The position numbers and the translations under genes were made by a program. Positions 1-9,040 of a stretch of 64,000 nt of DNA are shown piece by piece (position 1 is the stretch's first letter; the number at the start of each line of letters is the position of its first letter). Origin of the DNA: Rs1 sp038900335 (GTDB lineage Bacteria > Pseudomonadota > Gammaproteobacteria > Pseudomonadales > Balneatricaceae); contig JBBMRB010000007.1 in NCBI GenBank assembly GCA_038900335.1, forward strand, positions 97,908 to 161,907. The letters run 5' to 3'. A model generated the notes under the pieces. That model searched no databases. It saw only the letters and a list, made by a program, of their open reading frames with translations, and was not told the origin of the DNA.

Positions 1-630
1 CCCCACCCGATATCTATGTAGTGAAATAACAGGGTTGCGAAAGCGTCCAAACATTCGCTTAATCTGATGGTACATGCCCTCACTAAGGCTCACCTGTGCC
101 AGTTTGTCATCGATAATTTCTAATAGTGCAGGCTGGGTTGTTTTATTTTCATAGTCAAAGAACATGCCGTTGGCGAAAGCATCGATATAATCTGTTGTCA
201 GTTTGTTCTCAAGTCCTACTAAATAGTGCTTTTTTATTCCTGCTTTAGGGGAGCATATCGCCCTTGACCACTTGCCATCATTAGTTAATAGAATTAAACC
301 TGAGGTATTGAGATCTAGCCTGCCGACCATGTGTAAATTAGGGTAGTCATGTTGATTGATTAGCTCAAAAATAGTTTGTTGTTTGTCGTCATGAGTCGCA
401 CTGATATAGCCAACAGGTTTGTGCAGCATTAAATAGAATGCTTGCAGCTGTTGTAATTGTTCTCCATCTAATGAAACGCTGCAAAATGGGCCGATTATCT
501 GCTGGCTATCCACAGCGATTTCACCATTCACTATTATTCTCTTTTGCGCCAGAATAAGACGAATGTCTTTTCTTTTGATCTGTTTTTTTTTGCTAATAAA
601 GCGGTCCAGTCGGTGGTGTTTTGTCTGCAT
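1..630 (-). CDS. rsuA: 16S rRNA pseudouridine(516) synthase, RsuA family (3' end outside window)
   Basis: RsuA converts U516 of 16S rRNA to pseudouridine during small-subunit assembly. Reading the minus strand from the ATG at 628-630 gives 210 residues open to the window edge, so only the last 20 or so residues of a protein of about 230 are missing. An N-terminal S4-like RNA-binding region (residues 1-60) starts MQTKHHRLDRFI. The catalytic motif GRLDLNTSGLILLTNDG holds the essential Asp near residue 105. Near the end a SEGMYHQIKRMF stretch is followed by LHRYRVG, as in RsuA rather than RluB/E/F. A GAGCGAGA purine stretch precedes the ATG. It is divergent from pgi. Confidence 0.9.
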   Translation of the reverse strand, partial: MQTKHHRLDRFISKKKQIKRKDIRLILAQKRIIVNGEIAVDSQQIIGPFCSVSLDGEQLQQLQAFYLMLHKPVGYISATHDDKQQTIFELINQHDYPNLHMVGRLDLNTSGLILLTNDGKWSRAICSPKAGIKKHYLVGLENKLTTDYIDAFANGMFFDYENKTTQPALLEIIDDKLAQVSLSEGMYHQIKRMFGRFRNPVISLHRYRVG

Positions 631-729
631 TCTCGCTCGTTTATCGATGATTTAATGGTATTGTTTTAGATACGCTGACTATTGTGCAGTATAATCGAGC
701 GCTTTGAAATAAGCATTAAGGACGGTGTG

Positions 730-2304
730 ATGTATAGTTTTAGTCATTCTAAAAGTTATCGAAAATTAAAGCAATTAGCGTTAAATAGTGAGAGGGATAG
801 GATTGCTGATTACTTTAAGTCTGACAGCGAAAGATTTATTAATATGAGTGCTAAAGCGAATAGCATATTAATCGATTATTCGAAAAACAAGATAACAGAA
901 CCAGTCTTAAAAGAATTGTTGTTATTGGCTGATGAGTCAGAGCTACAACAAAAAATATCATTAATGTATAGCGGTGATCATGTTAATTGCACCGAAGGTA
1001 GACCGGCACTTCATACCGCCTTAAGAAGGGAGCTCAGCGAGAGTCTAAATGTTGCAGGGCAAGATGTTATGCACGATGTCAGTAAGGCCTTGGCTCATAT
1101 TGAAGCCTTCTGTGATCAGGTTAGAGGTGGAACTTGGCTTGGCTATAATGGTAATCGTATTAAGAATATCGTTAATATAGGTATCGGTGGTTCTGACCTA
1201 GGCCCTAGTATGGTTTGTCAGGCGTTATGCGAATACCAAACGAGTGAGTTGGATGTTTACTTTGTCTCTAATGTCGATGCTTTGGATTTAAATCAAGTGC
1301 TTGTTCGATTAAAGCCTGAAGAGACAATGTTCATTGTATCCAGTAAATCCTTCGCTACTCAAGAAACTATGTTGAATGCACACAGTGCCAAGCAATGGTT
1401 TGTGGATAATACCGCGTATAAGGAAAGCTATATAGCCAAGCACTTTGTGGCAGTGACGACGAATATAGCAGCCGCGCAAGATTTTGGTATAGCGCTAGAA
1501 AATATATTTGAGTTTTGGGATTGGGTTGGTGGTCGATACTCGCTATGGTCAAGTACTGGGCTACCTATTGCACTGAGTATCGGCTTCTGTGCTTTTAGTG
1601 AATTGTTAGCCGGTGCTAGATCTATGGATGAGCATTTTTTAAACACTCCATTTTCGAAAAATTTACCGGTTTTGCTCGCCTTAATAGGGGTTTGGCACAT
1701 CAATTTTCAGGGCTCAAATGCGCACGCTGTTATTCCTTATAATCAGTGTTTAAATCAACTGCCCGCTTTTTTACAACAGCTTGACATGGAAAGTAATGGT
1801 AAATCAGTTGATGTAGAAGGAAGGTATATTGATTATGATACTGCTCCGATTGTCTGGGGGCAAACTGGTGCCAATGGCCAGCATGCTTTTTTTCAATTAC
1901 TGCATCAGGGTAGTCAAAATGTACCTGTTGATTTTATCGCTTCAATAAAGCACAACATACATACAGCCTCTCATAATAAGGCGTTATTAACAAACATGTT
2001 TTCGCAAGCTCAAGCGCTGATGCTAGGGTGTAATGATGCTGAGTATTCATACAAAGTGTGTTTAGGTAATAAGTCTTCAAATATGATTTTACTTGATGAT
2101 ATATCGCCAACCAGTATCGGCTCTCTTATTGCTCTTTATGAACATAAAGTATTCACACAAGGAGTTATTTGGAATATTAACTCTTTCGATCAGTGGGGGG
2201 TTGAGCTAGGAAAAGCATTAGCGTTAAGAATGAACAGTGCTGAATTTGAGCATGTCGAGCACGATGCTTCAACACAGGCATTATTGGATTTAATTAATAT
2301 GTAA
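730..2304 (+). CDS. pgi: glucose-6-phosphate isomerase
   Basis: Interconverts glucose-6-phosphate and fructose-6-phosphate in the cytoplasm. The product is 524 residues, normal for the bacterial enzyme. Motifs: sugar-phosphate loop NIGIGGSDLGPSM (about residue 150), signature DWVGGRYSLWSSTGLP (about 265), GQTGANGQHAFFQLLHQG (about 380) and C-terminal SFDQWGVELGK carrying the catalytic Lys. I start at the ATG at 730, which has AAGGAC upstream; an in-frame TTG 48 bases earlier would add residues not expected in the family. With the Entner-Doudoroff locus about 26 kb away, it likely recycles fructose-6-phosphate to glucose-6-phosphate. No HexR-like site was seen in front of it. Confidence 0.96.
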   Translation: MYSFSHSKSYRKLKQLALNSERDRIADYFKSDSERFINMSAKANSILIDYSKNKITEPVLKELLLLADESELQQKISLMYSGDHVNCTEGRPALHTALRRELSESLNVAGQDVMHDVSKALAHIEAFCDQVRGGTWLGYNGNRIKNIVNIGIGGSDLGPSMVCQALCEYQTSELDVYFVSNVDALDLNQVLVRLKPEETMFIVSSKSFATQETMLNAHSAKQWFVDNTAYKESYIAKHFVAVTTNIAAAQDFGIALENIFEFWDWVGGRYSLWSSTGLPIALSIGFCAFSELLAGARSMDEHFLNTPFSKNLPVLLALIGVWHINFQGSNAHAVIPYNQCLNQLPAFLQQLDMESNGKSVDVEGRYIDYDTAPIVWGQTGANGQHAFFQLLHQGSQNVPVDFIASIKHNIHTASHNKALLTNMFSQAQALMLGCNDAEYSYKVCLGNKSSNMILLDDISPTSIGSLIALYEHKVFTQGVIWNINSFDQWGVELGKALALRMNSAEFEHVEHDASTQALLDLINM

Positions 2305-2466
2305 CACTGACTTTACTAAACTTTAGCTATAGAGGTGTATTAGATATGTCTCTATATAAACTGGTAATTGTTTGTCGGCTAAGAGAATTATAGCAGCAGA
2401 GAGTAGGGCTAGAATGTTTTGAGGTCTTTAAATAAATAGTGTTATAAATCATCATAGTAGTAAAAA

Positions 2467-2543
2467 TGGTGGGCCTTCCCAGACTCGAACTGGGGACCTG
2501 CCGATTATGAGTCGGATGCTCTAACCAACTGAGCTAAAGGCCC
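2467..2543 (-). tRNA. tRNA with CAU anticodon, probably tRNA-Ile2 (lysidine-modified)
   Basis: A 77-base minus-strand cloverleaf with encoded CCA (2467-2469), A73, T-arm TTCGAGT and anticodon loop CTCATAA. CAU can be elongator Met, initiator Met or Ile2. The acceptor stem has C4-G69 and C5-G68, the pairs that the lysidine synthase TilS recognises in tRNA-Ile2, while E. coli elongator tRNA-Met has U4-A69 and A5-U68. The 1-72 pair is G-C, unlike initiators. I therefore favour tRNA-Ile2, which reads AUA after lysidine modification; elongator Met remains possible. The top pair of the anticodon stem (27-43) is a U/C mismatch. It lies just downstream of rpoD. Confidence 0.85.
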
Positions 2544-2659
2544 GTAAAACGGAACTACAATGATTTCTTAACTTACAGTCAATATAGATAACAAATTAGC
2601 TATCTATATATTTTCAAAGGATTTAAATAAACTTTTAAAGTTAATTTAATGTCCCAAAT

Positions 2660-2697
2660 CAAGAGGCGCCATAATACATATCAATGAATCATGGCGC
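2660..2697 (-). terminator. possible rpoD terminator hairpin
   Basis: GCGCCAT at 2666-2672 pairs with ATGGCGC at 2691-2697 (7 base pairs, 18-base loop), 25 bases after the rpoD stop on the minus strand. The following minus-strand bases are not a clean T run, so it may be a 3'-end stabiliser rather than an efficient terminator. Confidence 0.4.
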
Positions 2698-2721
2698 AAT
2701 ACTTAATATAGTTTTTTTCTA

Positions 2722-4563
2722 CTATTCGTCTAAAAAGCTACGTAAATGATCAGAGCGGCTAGGATGGCGAAGTTTTCTTAATGCTTTGGCTTCGATTTGA
2801 CGAATTCTCTCTCTGGTTACATCAAACTGTTTACCGACCTCTTCTAGGGTGTGGTCAGTGTTCATGTTGATGCCAAAGCGCATTCTTAAAACCTTTGCCT
2901 CACGAGCAGTTAGTCCTGCAAGGACTTCTTTCGTCGCTTCACATAGACCTTCACCTGTCGCGGAGTCAATCGGTGATGAGTGATTGACATCCTCGATGAA
3001 ATCACCAAGGCTCGAATCTTCATCATCACCTATCGGTGTTTCCATAGAAATAGGCTCTTTCGCTATTTTCAATACCTTGCGAATCTTATCTTCAGGAATT
3101 TCCATTCTCTCAGATAGCTCTTCAGGTGTTGGTTCGCGGCCCATCTCTTGTAACATCTGTCTAGAGATTCGATTAAGTTTGTTAATCGTTTCTATCATAT
3201 GTACAGGAATACGAATAGTTCTAGCTTGGTCGGCAATTGAACGGGTGATCGCCTGTCTAATCCACCAAGTAGCGTAGGTAGAAAATTTGTAGCCGCGACG
3301 GTATTCAAATTTATCTACCGCTTTCATCAAGCCAATGTTACCTTCTTGGATCAAGTCTAAGAATTGTAAACCACGGTTTGTGTATTTTTTAGCGATTGAA
3401 ATAACAAGTCTTAAGTTTGCCTCAACCATTTCTTTCTTGGCACGGCGCGCTCTCGCTTCACCGATAGACATGCGTCTATTGATTTCTTTAAGCTCGCCAA
3501 GTGCGATGCCTGTCTCTTGCTGTAATTGGTTCAAGCGTCTTTGCGCGCGTTGCAAATCGGGAAGATTGTTAGCAAGTGCATCAGAGTATGCTGATTTTTC
3601 ATCAATCAGTGTTTGGAACCAGCTTTGATCGGTCTCATTGCCTGGAAAAGAGCTGATGAACTCTTTGCGAGGTATTTTACAGCGCTGGGTACAGATGCGC
3701 ATAATGTTGCGCTCTTGTGTACGTGTTCTAGCAATGTAATCACGAACACGACTGACTAGTAGCTCGTAAAAACGTGGTGATAATTTAATAGGTGAGAAAA
3801 CTAAACCTAGTTCGATCTGGCATTTCTCAGCTTGTAAGCTGTTCACGCCATGCTTTTCTACCGCAGCGTAGTAGTCATCAAGACATACTTGCACAGCGCC
3901 AAAGCGAAGCTTTGCTTCTTCTGGATCTGGGCCGCGCTCTTTTTCGTCTTCATCGTCATCGTCAGAATCATCAGAATCATCGGAGTCATCATCAGAATCG
4001 TCTTCCTCAATAACTTCTTCGACAGGAGGAGCAACCACTGGATCTGGGCTATCTGGGTCTATGTAGCCGCTAAAAATATCACTTAAACGGCCTTCTTCTT
4101 CGGTTACTTTGTTGTAAGCGTCGAGAATGATTTCAACAGAACTAGGAAATGATGAAAGGGAAGACATAACTTCACGAATGCCTTCTTCGATACGCTTGGC
4201 GATAATGATTTCGCCTTCTCGTGATAGCAGCTCAACTGTGCCCATTTCGCGCATATACATGCGTACAGGGTCAGTGGTTCTACCGGCATCTGATTCAACA
4301 GCTGCAAGTGCTGCTACATCGTCATCATCAGTTTCCTGAGTGGAATCACCTTCTTTCATTAGCAGCGTTTCAGCATCAGGTGCGACTTCAGACACGGAAA
4401 TACCCATGTCATTAATCATTCTAATGATATCTTCAACCTGTTCTGGATCGGCAATATCTTCCGGTAAATGATCGTTAACTTCTGCGTAAGTTAAATAACC
4501 TTGTTCTTTACCTTTAGCAATTAGCTCTTTAAGGCGTGATTGCTGTTGCGACGTGTCTGACAT
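2722..4563 (-). CDS. rpoD: RNA polymerase primary sigma factor sigma-70
   Basis: The housekeeping sigma factor that directs RNA polymerase to -35/-10 promoters. The chosen start (MSDTSQQQSRLKEL) gives 613 residues, the same as E. coli; an upstream in-frame ATG would add 15 unlikely residues. Seen in order: region 1.1 (1-80), region 1.2 (DPVRMYMREMGTVELLSR, about 98), a very acidic Asp/Ser/Glu stretch (about 188-215) in the non-conserved insert, regions 2.1-2.4 (FLDLIQEGNIGLMKAVDKFE and YATWWIRQAITRSIADQ, about 385-430), region 3, and region 4.2 helix-turn-helix VTRERIRQIEAKALRKLRHP at the C-terminus. It is the last gene of the rpsU-yqeY-dnaG-rpoD block. Confidence 0.98.
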   Translation of the reverse strand: MSDTSQQQSRLKELIAKGKEQGYLTYAEVNDHLPEDIADPEQVEDIIRMINDMGISVSEVAPDAETLLMKEGDSTQETDDDDVAALAAVESDAGRTTDPVRMYMREMGTVELLSREGEIIIAKRIEEGIREVMSSLSSFPSSVEIILDAYNKVTEEEGRLSDIFSGYIDPDSPDPVVAPPVEEVIEEDDSDDDSDDSDDSDDDDEDEKERGPDPEEAKLRFGAVQVCLDDYYAAVEKHGVNSLQAEKCQIELGLVFSPIKLSPRFYELLVSRVRDYIARTRTQERNIMRICTQRCKIPRKEFISSFPGNETDQSWFQTLIDEKSAYSDALANNLPDLQRAQRRLNQLQQETGIALGELKEINRRMSIGEARARRAKKEMVEANLRLVISIAKKYTNRGLQFLDLIQEGNIGLMKAVDKFEYRRGYKFSTYATWWIRQAITRSIADQARTIRIPVHMIETINKLNRISRQMLQEMGREPTPEELSERMEIPEDKIRKVLKIAKEPISMETPIGDDEDSSLGDFIEDVNHSSPIDSATGEGLCEATKEVLAGLTAREAKVLRMRFGINMNTDHTLEEVGKQFDVTRERIRQIEAKALRKLRHPSRSDHLRSFLDE

Positions 4564-4607
4564 ATTAGCCCTGCGATCCATGGAACGTTTATAAAATTTA
4601 GCGCGCA

Positions 4608-4613
4608 ATTATA
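4608..4613 (-). promoter_or_regulatory. candidate -10 element for an internal rpoD promoter
   Basis: On the minus strand TATAAT lies at 4613-4608, about 45 bases before the rpoD start, inside the 278-base gap after dnaG. The hexamer 17 bases upstream (TAGCAA) matches the -35 consensus poorly. E. coli also has rpoD promoters internal to this operon, but there they lie within dnaG. Confidence 0.35.
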
Positions 4614-4841
4614 ACGCTGCATGCTAAATATTGCTAGAGTTAAGTGCCTAGCATAGCGGTGGTATTGTTTTATTCGTTACTTGTTAGCGACCAAAGTTCG
4701 CTGTTTATCTAGATATTTGCATAAAATGCTGTTTTTGATTGTTTGAATCTTTGGCCAGCTATTGTAAATAGTCGATAGTTATTTATTGGAGCAAAAATCT
4801 AAAAAAACAAGTTTAAATTTAACGTTATTGTTAAATAAGTC

Positions 4842-6746
4842 TTAATTTTGTGACTCTGACTGATTTTTCTTTTGTTTGTGTTGTGCTGCAATTTGATCCA
4901 TATATTGCTTTGCCTGTGCTTTAGCTGAAGACGATAAATTACTTTTCAAGGATGATTGTTGATTCTTTAATTCTCTAAAAGTAATATCAGCTATTCTATC
5001 GTTTAGCATCCTCCAGCTATCGAAAAATAATTGGCTATGGTTGTTTTCAGGGCAGGGGTTAAGTCGTGAGACTTCGCTAATGACTAGTAGCTTGCTAGCG
5101 TATTTTGGGTCGTCTTGCCAGTCTATCAGCATTTGCCCTAGGCTTGCCTTAGGGTGTTGTTTCCAATAATCGACCAATAATGCCAAAATATCTGCATTGT
5201 CTTCCCCTATGTTTTCAAGATTGTCAATGGCTTCAATTTGGCTAACCAGAGAAGGGTCATGCAGAAGTAAAGAAATGGCGCCATTGACAAGAGATATACT
5301 TGCTGTGCGCTTTTGGCTTTTTTTAATAGTGTTGTGTTGGTTGCTGTGACGACGTTGCTGCTGTGGTGTCGCCGCTCTGTTTGGATTCTCGTTTGTTGAA
5401 GGTGCGTAGTATTGATCTGCCTGGCTGTATTGGTTGTCAAAGCTTTCGTGCAGATGGTTACTGCTAGCTAGTTGTGTCAGGGATAAGCCAGTGACTTCGC
5501 TTATTTTTTCCTGCATCATTTGTTGTAGTAAGCTTGGTTGCATCTGTTGGATTAAAGGCAGCGCTTGACTGCTAAACAGTGCTCTGCCGTCAATGGACTG
5601 CATATCCATATTTTCTGATAGAGATTGAAAGAAGTATTCAGACATAGAGGTGGCAGTGCTAATCATGTGCTCAAAGTTTTCTCTGCCTTTTGTTCTTATT
5701 AAAGTGTCTGGGTCCTCGCCTTCTGGCAGGAACAGGAACTTGGCTTGCTGTCCGTCTTTTATCACTGGCATCACAGTTTCAAGCGCTCGTTTTGCCGCTT
5801 TTAAGCCGGCAGAGTCGCCATCAAAGCAAAATATGATTTCAGGCACTATTTTATATAATCGTTCAAGGTGGTGGATACTTGTAGCTGTCCCTAGTGTAGC
5901 AACGCTATAGTTGATTTCAAACTGAGCTAGGCTGACAACATCCATGTAGCCTTCGACGATGATTATCTTGTCTAATTTGCGGCTTGTTTTTCGCGCTTCA
6001 TATAGCCCGTATAGCTCACGCCCTTTATGGAATGTATCGGTTTCAGGAGAGTTGAGGTATTTAGGCTTGCCCTCGCCTAAAATTCGGCCGCCAAAAGCAA
6101 TCACGCGCCCACGCATGTCGCGAATAGGAAACATAATACGATCGCGAAAACGATCATATAAGCTGTCTTTTTCCTCGTGGCGAATAAGCATGCCGCTGCG
6201 TTCTAAGTGTTGTTGGTCTGTGTCTGTCAGGCCGATACTTTTTATGAGGTTGTCCCAGCCTGGGGGGGCAAAACCAATGCTGAATTGTTTAACTATTTTG
6301 CCGTCAAGGCCGCGGCCTTTTAAATAGTTGATCGCATTATCTTTCGCGCTGTGGTTTTTTAATTGCGCCTGAAAAAAAGCCGAGGCTAAATCGAGTACTT
6401 TAAATTGCGCTTGATATAGCTGCTCGTTTTTTCGTTGTGGGCTGTTGTCTTTTGGTATTTCTAAACCAGCGTGTTTAGCGAGCTCTTCCACGGCTTGCGG
6501 AAAAGGCAGGTTTTCGTAATCTGTCATAAAGCCGATAGCATTGCCGCCAGCGCCGCAGCCAAAGCAATAGTAAAACTGTTTGTCTGGGCTGACAGAAAAA
6601 GAAGGAGATTTTTCTTTGTGGAAAGGGCACAGGCCACTGTAGTTTTTGCCTGTCTTCTTTAGTGTTACACGAGCATCAATAATATCGACTATATCTGTGC
6701 GGGCTAACAAATCATCAATAAAGGATTGTGGTATTTTGTTTGCCAT
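4842..6746 (-). CDS. dnaG: DNA primase
   Basis: Makes the RNA primers for leading and lagging strand DNA synthesis and binds the DnaB helicase. 634 residues, close to the usual 580-660. The N-terminal CHC2 zinc finger has C40, H43, C61 and C64 at the E. coli positions. The Toprim catalytic core follows, with EGYMDVVSLAQFE (about residue 265) and FDGDSAGLKAAKRAL (about 310). A Gln/Ser/Asn-rich linker near 430-470 leads to a divergent C-terminal helicase-interaction domain. It sits between yqeY and rpoD, with a 278-base gap before rpoD that may hold a second promoter. Confidence 0.97.
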   Translation of the reverse strand: MANKIPQSFIDDLLARTDIVDIIDARVTLKKTGKNYSGLCPFHKEKSPSFSVSPDKQFYYCFGCGAGGNAIGFMTDYENLPFPQAVEELAKHAGLEIPKDNSPQRKNEQLYQAQFKVLDLASAFFQAQLKNHSAKDNAINYLKGRGLDGKIVKQFSIGFAPPGWDNLIKSIGLTDTDQQHLERSGMLIRHEEKDSLYDRFRDRIMFPIRDMRGRVIAFGGRILGEGKPKYLNSPETDTFHKGRELYGLYEARKTSRKLDKIIIVEGYMDVVSLAQFEINYSVATLGTATSIHHLERLYKIVPEIIFCFDGDSAGLKAAKRALETVMPVIKDGQQAKFLFLPEGEDPDTLIRTKGRENFEHMISTATSMSEYFFQSLSENMDMQSIDGRALFSSQALPLIQQMQPSLLQQMMQEKISEVTGLSLTQLASSNHLHESFDNQYSQADQYYAPSTNENPNRAATPQQQRRHSNQHNTIKKSQKRTASISLVNGAISLLLHDPSLVSQIEAIDNLENIGEDNADILALLVDYWKQHPKASLGQMLIDWQDDPKYASKLLVISEVSRLNPCPENNHSQLFFDSWRMLNDRIADITFRELKNQQSSLKSNLSSSAKAQAKQYMDQIAAQHKQKKNQSESQN

Positions 6747-6912
6747 AAAAGTCTCAAAAGGGAGTAATGTGAGCTAGTGTTATTGTCTGTTGTAGTTCAA
6801 ATATAACAGAAATCAGCTAATACGTTTATCAGCTATTTTGTATGAAAGCTATCGATAATATAACGGTTTTTTATCGCTTAAAGCTATTGTTATTGTGCTA
6901 GAAGAGAGGCGG

Positions 6913-7359
6913 TTATGTTAGTTTTTGTTTAACTAATTTTGAGACGATGCCCATATCCGCTCGACCTTGTAGTAACGGTTTGAGGGTTGCCATTAGTGTG
7001 CCCATATCTGCCATTGATGTTGCGTTTGTTTCAGATATGGCTTGCTCAAGGATATTTTCTATTTCTATGGTGTTAAGCGGTTGCGGCAAGTAGGTTTTAA
7101 TCACCTCCAGTTCTTGCTGCTCAATGTCCGCCAGATCAGTGCGGTTCGCTTGCATAAATTGCGTCAAAGAGTCTTTTCGCTGTTTCGACATTTTGTCCAA
7201 AACAGTAAGTACTCTAGTGTCATCTAGCTCTATTCGCTCATCGACTTCGATGCGCTTAAACTCTGCTAAAATCATACGAATAGTCGCTAATAAAGGCTTG
7301 TTCTTTGCCCGCATTGCATCTTTCATATCAGCTTTTATTTGCTGTTGTATTTTAGACAT
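6913..7359 (-). CDS. yqeY: GatB/YqeY domain protein
   Basis: A 148-residue protein of the YqeY family, related to the C-terminal tRNA-binding helical domain of the GatB amidotransferase subunit. Its exact role is not established; it is often found beside rpsU-dnaG-rpoD. Recognisable features are an N-terminal KADMKDAMRAKNKPLLATIR, a central DDTRVLTVLDKMSKQRKDSL helix, and GTLMATLKPLLQGRADMGIV near the end, where the RADM core is typical. It lies 123 bases after rpsU and 166 bases before dnaG on the same strand, so is probably cotranscribed. Confidence 0.9.
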   Translation of the reverse strand: MSKIQQQIKADMKDAMRAKNKPLLATIRMILAEFKRIEVDERIELDDTRVLTVLDKMSKQRKDSLTQFMQANRTDLADIEQQELEVIKTYLPQPLNTIEIENILEQAISETNATSMADMGTLMATLKPLLQGRADMGIVSKLVKQKLT

Positions 7360-7405
7360 CGCTATAACCCTGTTAAAAAATAACTAATGGTTTGACCTAT
7401 CGCTG

Positions 7406-7423
7406 GTGTTGTTAAAACAACAC
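7406..7423 (-). other. intercistronic hairpin between rpsU and yqeY
   Basis: GTGTTGTT/AACAACAC is a perfect 8-base inverted repeat with a two-base centre. There is no T run after it on the minus strand, so it looks like an RNA processing or stability hairpin rather than a full terminator. In E. coli the rpsU-dnaG junction also has a partial terminator. Confidence 0.4.
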
Positions 7424-7482
7424 GACACTTTTTGTAAAATAATCGATTACAAAAATAACTATTAATTTTTTTATACTATTGA

Positions 7483-7698
7483 TTAGTATAAACGTACTCT
7501 GCGAGAAATTTCACGAGAAACTTTCTTAGCATGGCGTTTAACAGCAGCGGCTGCTTGACGCTTACGTACAGAAGTAGGCTTTTCGTAGAATTCACGACGA
7601 CGAACTTCAGCAAGAACACCTGCTTTTTCGCATGAACGTTTGAAACGACGTAGTGCAACGTCAAATGGCTCGTTATCTTTTACTTTTACTGCAGGCAT
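7483..7698 (-). CDS. rpsU: 30S ribosomal protein S21
   Basis: A small basic ribosomal protein of the 30S subunit that contacts 16S rRNA and helps initiation. 71 residues, exactly the enterobacterial size. It starts MPAVKVKDNEPFDVALRRFK, contains the typical KAGVLAEVRRREFYEKPT segment, and ends in an Arg/Lys-rich tail RREISRRVRLY-like. First gene of the macromolecular synthesis block with a strong promoter 100 bases upstream. An out-of-frame 62-codon frame over the same bases is spurious. Confidence 0.98.
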   Translation of the reverse strand: MPAVKVKDNEPFDVALRRFKRSCEKAGVLAEVRRREFYEKPTSVRKRQAAAAVKRHAKKVSREISRRVRLY

Positions 7699-7799
7699 AT
7701 TATTAGACCTATTATTAAAAATTAATGATTGTTGTTAAAATTTCAGCCTTTTTACTATTTAGAATGATAAAAATAGACGACAAAAAAGGTTGAGCGCGA

Positions 7800-7828
7800 A
7801 TTCTACAGTGCAAATAGCGCGTTGTCAA
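7800..7828 (-). promoter_or_regulatory. sigma-70 promoter of the rpsU-dnaG-rpoD block
   Basis: On the minus strand a perfect -35 TTGACA (7828-7823) is followed after 17 bases by -10 TAGAAT (7805-7800), about 100 bases upstream of the rpsU start. It is the best consensus promoter seen in this part of the window. Confidence 0.75.
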
Positions 7829-7963
7829 AATAGTTGTTTTAATCCTTGTTGATTGTTGAGAGGGGATTTTTTTGTTGGCAAAACTCGTAGTTTGTCGGTG
7901 CTTGAGATGATTAAAAGCGTAATTTAAGTAATAATAGCGCCATATTTTTTTTAAGGTGTTTTT

Positions 7964-8998
7964 ATGAAAGTGTTAGGTATTGAAACATCCTGTGATGAGA
8001 CGGGCGTGGCAATTTATGATACGCAAACAGGGTTGTTAGCAGATGCTTTATATAGCCAGATAGCAATGCATGCAGAATATGGCGGTGTTGTGCCAGAATT
8101 AGCGTCGCGAGATCATATTAAAAGGCTCGTTCCTCTGATTAGGCAAGTGCTTGTAGAGGCAGGTTTGCAAAAACAGGACATTGATGCAATTGCCTTTACA
8201 GCAGGCCCAGGTTTAATAGGTGCATTGATGGTAGGTGCTGCAACGGCTAGGGCGATTGCTTTTGCTTGGGATGTGCCTGCAATCGCAGTACATCATATGG
8301 AAGGGCATTTATTAGCTCCGATGTTGGAATCGACACCGCCTGCGTTCCCTTTTGTCGCATTGTTAGTTAGCGGGGGTCATACGCAGTTAGTTGAAGTGAA
8401 AGCGATTGGCGAATATGCACTACTTGGTGAGTCATTAGATGATGCCGCCGGTGAGGCATTTGATAAAGCGGCTAAAATGTTAGGCCTTGATTATCCTGGC
8501 GGACCTTTAATTGCGAAATTGGCAGTCAAAGGGCAACGTGATCGATTTAAGTTTCCAAGACCAATGGTTGATCGCCCGGGCATGGATATGAGTTTTTCTG
8601 GATTGAAGACCTTTACATTAAACACGGTCAACAAATATAAAACACAATCCGCTTTAGATGAGCAAACTCAGGCTGATATCGCCGCTGCATTTGAAGAGGC
8701 GGTTGTTGAAACACTCGCTATTAAATGCAAACGTGCTTTACAGCATACGGGTTTTAAACAGTTAGTTATTGCCGGTGGCGTGAGTGCTAATGTACGTTTG
8801 CGTGAAAAACTGCAAGAAATGGTCGATAAAGAGCGTGCAGGTTTGTTTTATGCAAGAGCAGAGTTTTGTACTGATAATGGTGCGATGATTGCTTATGCTG
8901 GCGCGCAAAGATTGGCAGCAGGGCAAAGTAGCGATCTAACTATTTTGGCTAAACCGCGTTGGCCTATTGCTGAGTTAACACCGATTGATTCGCACTAA
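7964..8998 (+). CDS. tsaD: tRNA N6-adenosine threonylcarbamoyltransferase
   Basis: Catalytic subunit that, with TsaB and TsaE, transfers threonylcarbamoyl to A37 of ANN-decoding tRNAs. 344 residues (E. coli 337). It opens with MKVLGIETSCDETGVAIYD, carries the metal-binding HHMEGH motif with H111 and H115, and shows nucleotide-binding segments VSGGHTQL (about 132) and VIAGGVSANVRLR (about 265). It is divergent from rpsU, the usual arrangement. The next gene is folB, 42 bases on; plsY, which sits here in pseudomonads, is absent. Confidence 0.97.
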   Translation: MKVLGIETSCDETGVAIYDTQTGLLADALYSQIAMHAEYGGVVPELASRDHIKRLVPLIRQVLVEAGLQKQDIDAIAFTAGPGLIGALMVGAATARAIAFAWDVPAIAVHHMEGHLLAPMLESTPPAFPFVALLVSGGHTQLVEVKAIGEYALLGESLDDAAGEAFDKAAKMLGLDYPGGPLIAKLAVKGQRDRFKFPRPMVDRPGMDMSFSGLKTFTLNTVNKYKTQSALDEQTQADIAAAFEEAVVETLAIKCKRALQHTGFKQLVIAGGVSANVRLREKLQEMVDKERAGLFYARAEFCTDNGAMIAYAGAQRLAAGQSSDLTILAKPRWPIAELTPIDSH

Positions 8999-9040
8999 CG
9001 ACACATTAGTGACTATAAATTATTTATTGGAAGTAGATAC

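Noticed and set aside
3792..4013. Plus-strand open frames opposite the acidic part of rpoD
   Set aside because: The Asp-rich repeats give a His/Arg or Ile-rich frame on the other strand by composition alone; no start signal or family match.
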